The notes under the pieces: model-generated
Told to the model about the DNA's origin: nothing
Database searches by the model: none
Seen by the model: the letters and a program-made list of their open reading frames with translations, nothing else
NCBI GenBank assembly: GCA_046295675.1
Contig: JBKBMW010000007.1
Coordinates: 1-22,422, forward strand
DNA length: 22,422 bases
Direction of reading: 5' to 3'
Source of the DNA: JAOAJF01 sp046295675
GTDB taxonomy: Archaea > Micrarchaeota > Micrarchaeia > Anstonellales > Anstonellaceae
Shown: in pieces, positions 20,287 through 22,422 of the stretch
Position numbering within the stretch: position 1 is the first letter of the stretch
Layout: the number at the start of each line of letters is the position of its first letter
Translations under genes and position numbers: made by a program

Positions 20287-21474
20287 ATGAAGGTTTGTTT
20301 TTATTTTCAAGTGCACCAACCAATGAGGTTGGCAAGATATGATATTTTTTCTTCAGATGGAGCAAATTTATTTGAAAAATATTTTGACCATGAGCTAAAC
20401 AAACAAATAATGGAAAAGGTTGCAAATAAATGCTATCTACCTGCAAATAGAATCTTATTAGAATGTTTGGAAAGGTATCCAGAAATGCATGTCTCTTTTT
20501 CTATTACTGGAGTATTTTTAGAACAGGCAAAAATGTATTTTCCTGCAATTATTGATTCTTTTAGAAAATTAGCTGCAACAAAAAGAGTGGAATTTTTATC
20601 AGAAACATATTACCATTCGCTCTCCTCATTGATGAATGAAAAAGAATTTTTTGAACAAATAGATTTGCATCGGCAAGCAATTGCAGAATTTGGCTCTCCT
20701 TCTTCTGTATTAAGAAATACTGAAGCTATGTTTTCAAATCATATAGCTAAATTGGCTCAAGAAGCTGGTTTTGAAGGGATAATGACCGAAGGCCATGAAA
20801 AAATTTTAGGTTGGAGATCACCGAACTATATTTACAAAGTAGCTGGTTTGGAAAAAATAAAAGTACTTTTAAGGCATTATAAATTATCTGATGATATAGG
20901 TTATCGTTTTTCACAAAAAAGCTGGAACGAATGGCCACTTACAGCTGATAAATATACCAGATGGCTTTCTCAATTGCAAGGAGATTGTGTTAATATTTTT
21001 ATGGATTATGAAACATTTGGTGAGCATCATTGGGAAGACACAGGTATTTTTGAATTTTTAAAGCATTTGTGGGGAGAGATTGACAAAAACAAGAATTTAG
21101 AACTTGTGACCCCATCCTGGCTTGTTAAAAATTTGGAATCAAAAGGAGAGATTGATTGTCCTGAAGTTATCTCTTGGGCAGATATGGAAAGAGATACTTC
21201 GGCATGGCTTGGGAATGAAATGCAGCTTTCTGTTTGGAATGAACTAGTGGCTTTGGAAAAACCAATTAAAGAGCTTAAAGATTTAGAACTTTTGCGTGTT
21301 TGGAGACACTTGCAAAATTCAGATCATTTATATTATTGCTGTACAAAATCCCTTTCAGATCAAGATGTGCATAATTATTTCTCCCATTATGATTCTCCAT
21401 TTGAATCCTATATAAATTATATGAATATAGTAGATGATTTAAAGGAAGAGATAAAAAATAGACTAAAAAAGTAG
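20287..21474 (+). CDS. GH57 family glycoside hydrolase (alpha-amylase / glucanotransferase type)
   Basis: The 395-aa protein shows GH57 conserved regions in order: HQP (10-12) at the first strand, FSITGVFLEQ (71-80), the nucleophile region RNTEAMFSN with E146, and the acid/base region FMDYETFGEHHW with D240. N-terminal text YFQVHQPMRLARYDIF and CYLPANRILLE are typical of the intracellular alpha-amylase subgroup. No signal peptide. It would cleave or rearrange alpha-1,4-glucans made by the preceding synthase. I chose ATG 20287 because the Shine-Dalgarno GGGAGG (20275-20280) directly abuts the ATG at 20281, whereas 20287 has a 6-nt spacer; the alternative adds only Met-Glu. Confidence 0.92.
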   Translation: MKVCFYFQVHQPMRLARYDIFSSDGANLFEKYFDHELNKQIMEKVANKCYLPANRILLECLERYPEMHVSFSITGVFLEQAKMYFPAIIDSFRKLAATKRVEFLSETYYHSLSSLMNEKEFFEQIDLHRQAIAEFGSPSSVLRNTEAMFSNHIAKLAQEAGFEGIMTEGHEKILGWRSPNYIYKVAGLEKIKVLLRHYKLSDDIGYRFSQKSWNEWPLTADKYTRWLSQLQGDCVNIFMDYETFGEHHWEDTGIFEFLKHLWGEIDKNKNLELVTPSWLVKNLESKGEIDCPEVISWADMERDTSAWLGNEMQLSVWNELVALEKPIKELKDLELLRVWRHLQNSDHLYYCCTKSLSDQDVHNYFSHYDSPFESYINYMNIVDDLKEEIKNRLKK

Positions 21475-21508
21475 ACTAAAGAGATAAATAAAAAAGATAA
21501 AAGAGAGC

Positions 21509-21556
21509 AGTTTATTTTTTATTTTTAAAAAGTTTTATTTGTTTAACTTTTTTATT
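21509..21556 (+). terminator. Oligo-T terminator after the glycogen operon
   Basis: Several T runs (TTTATTTTTTATTTTT, AGTTTTATTTG, ACTTTTTTATTT) lie 35-80 nt after the GH57 stop, in the gap before the convergent VirB4-like gene. This suits termination of the four-gene plus-strand operon. Confidence 0.55.
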
Positions 21557-21564
21557 TGGTTTGC

Positions 21565-22422
21565 TTATTTGATTTTTGTTGTTTTTGAGGAGTGTTTTTT
21601 CTTTAACCTTTTGATTAATTTTTCTTGTTCTTTTTTATCCAATCCCTCATGAGTTAGAGCAAATGGTAAAGACTTTTCAATTCCAAGTTCCTTTTTGATT
21701 TCTTCAAGTGGCTTTTCTAAGATTTTAGGTAGAATAACTTTTTCTTTTATGGCTTTAACTTTTGTTGGCAATTTCTCTTTTTCCATTTTTTTGCTCTCTA
21801 AATCTTTATGATCTTCTTGACAGGTTTTAACTTTGAAAAATAATCTGGATTTATCGCAGATAAGCAAGCCTTCCCCGATCCCGACAGTTAAAAGTTTTTC
21901 ATATTCTGCATCAGTAAGATTTAAAACTTGTTTTGCTAAAGGCATAGCACTTTCTTTATGATGGAAAATAAATTGAGTGGATGTATTGTTTAGGATGGAT
22001 TTACCTGCAGAAGAGGAAAGCATATCTTCCAATTCTTGAGTAATGAATACAAAAGAAACATTATATTTTCTAGAATCTTTAATTATATAGTGGACATAAT
22101 CCTCTGAACGAGGATAATTTACCATCGTCCAACCTTCGTCCATTATAAGGGCTTTTGGAGTTTTATCTGCCAACAACTGATGAGAGATATAATCAAAAAT
22201 AAGATAATTGACTAAATCTTTTAGGGTTTTATCATTTTTGTATTCTCGCAAATCAAAAACATGTAGATTTTTGTTTATTTTAATAGTAGTTTTTCTGTCA
22301 AAAAAACCATAAAGATTTCCTTTTAAAAATGGTTTTATAGTGAGGGATATAAAAAGCAATTCTTGGCGAAGTTTTTCATCTTTTGAAATATGAAGAGTTT
22401 TTTTTACTAAAGAAGCAAAATC
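21565..22422 (-). CDS. VirB4/TraC-like secretion or conjugation ATPase, C-terminal part (truncated by right edge)
   Basis: The frame is open from the right edge to TAA at 21565 (285 codons visible), so the N-terminal part with Walker A lies outside. Visible features are a Walker B strand ALIMDEGWTMV, followed by DYVHYIIKDSRKYNVSFVFITQELEDML, GKSILNNTSTQFIFHH and EKLLTVGIGEGLLICDK, the order seen in the C-terminal RecA-like domain of VirB4/TrbE/TraC proteins. These drive type IV secretion or conjugation, and related ATPases occur in archaeal DNA-transfer systems. After the fold comes a Lys/Glu-rich tail of about 90 residues. It is convergent with the glycogen operon. No conjugation partner gene is visible. 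Confidence 0.85.
   Translation of the reverse strand, partial: DFASLVKKTLHISKDEKLRQELLFISLTIKPFLKGNLYGFFDRKTTIKINKNLHVFDLREYKNDKTLKDLVNYLIFDYISHQLLADKTPKALIMDEGWTMVNYPRSEDYVHYIIKDSRKYNVSFVFITQELEDMLSSSAGKSILNNTSTQFIFHHKESAMPLAKQVLNLTDAEYEKLLTVGIGEGLLICDKSRLFFKVKTCQEDHKDLESKKMEKEKLPTKVKAIKEKVILPKILEKPLEEIKKELGIEKSLPFALTHEGLDKKEQEKLIKRLKKKHSSKTTKIK

Overview
The window reads as a chromosomal segment of a very AT-rich archaeon. The archaeal markers are an aRF1-type release factor, archease, a methanococcal-type S-layer protein, a Cdc48-like AAA ATPase, an ArvA/OapA-type small GTPase, an intron-containing tRNA-Trp, TATA boxes about 25-30 bp upstream of many start codons, and oligo-T terminators. 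The gene mix (S-layer, exported Lon-like protease, GH57/GT glycogen genes, many exported proteins of unknown function) fits a DPANN-type lineage, but no rRNA is present to place it. No IS elements, CRISPR arrays or phage genes were seen.

Layout. 1-513 (minus): start of a truncated hypothetical gene, a box C/D guide sRNA, and tRNA-Trp(CCA) with a 22-nt intron. 566-2860: a SAM methyltransferase (minus), then ferritin, a glutaredoxin-like protein and archease (plus). 2844-3903: a divergent pair, an OapC/ArvC-like zinc-ribbon protein and a small membrane-anchored protein. 3897-7500 (minus): a 565-aa protein with a hidden beta-carbonic-anhydrase-like site, a canonical beta-carbonic anhydrase, and aRF1. 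7669-17773: a cell-envelope block with an exported Lon-like serine protease, the ArvA/OapA GTPase (plus), a large exported two-TM protein, the S-layer protein with a long structured leader, and a polytopic membrane AAA ATPase. 17811-21474 (plus): an operon of TatD-like hydrolase, NYN-domain nuclease, glycogen-synthase-like GT and GH57 glycoside hydrolase. 21565 to the right edge (minus): C-terminal part of a VirB4-like ATPase.

How the parts relate. The sRNA downstream of tRNA-Trp carries a guide that pairs with the pre-tRNA so that the D+5 rule points exactly to C34, the known Cm34 site of archaeal tRNA-Trp. In many Euryarchaeota this guide lies inside a long tRNA-Trp intron; here the intron is short and the guide is outside it. 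Archease, the RtcB ligase partner that acts in tRNA splicing, lies 2 kb away.

Most promoter-proximal genes appear leaderless, while operon-internal genes often use Shine-Dalgarno sites. The S-layer gene is the outlier: its leader of about 160 nt holds an 8-bp hairpin and two interleaved perfect helices (7 and 9 bp) that form an H-type pseudoknot just before the ribosome-binding site. The strongest candidates for undescribed biology are the sRNA/tRNA-Trp arrangement, the S-layer leader RNA, and the large CA-like protein paired with a canonical carbonic anhydrase.
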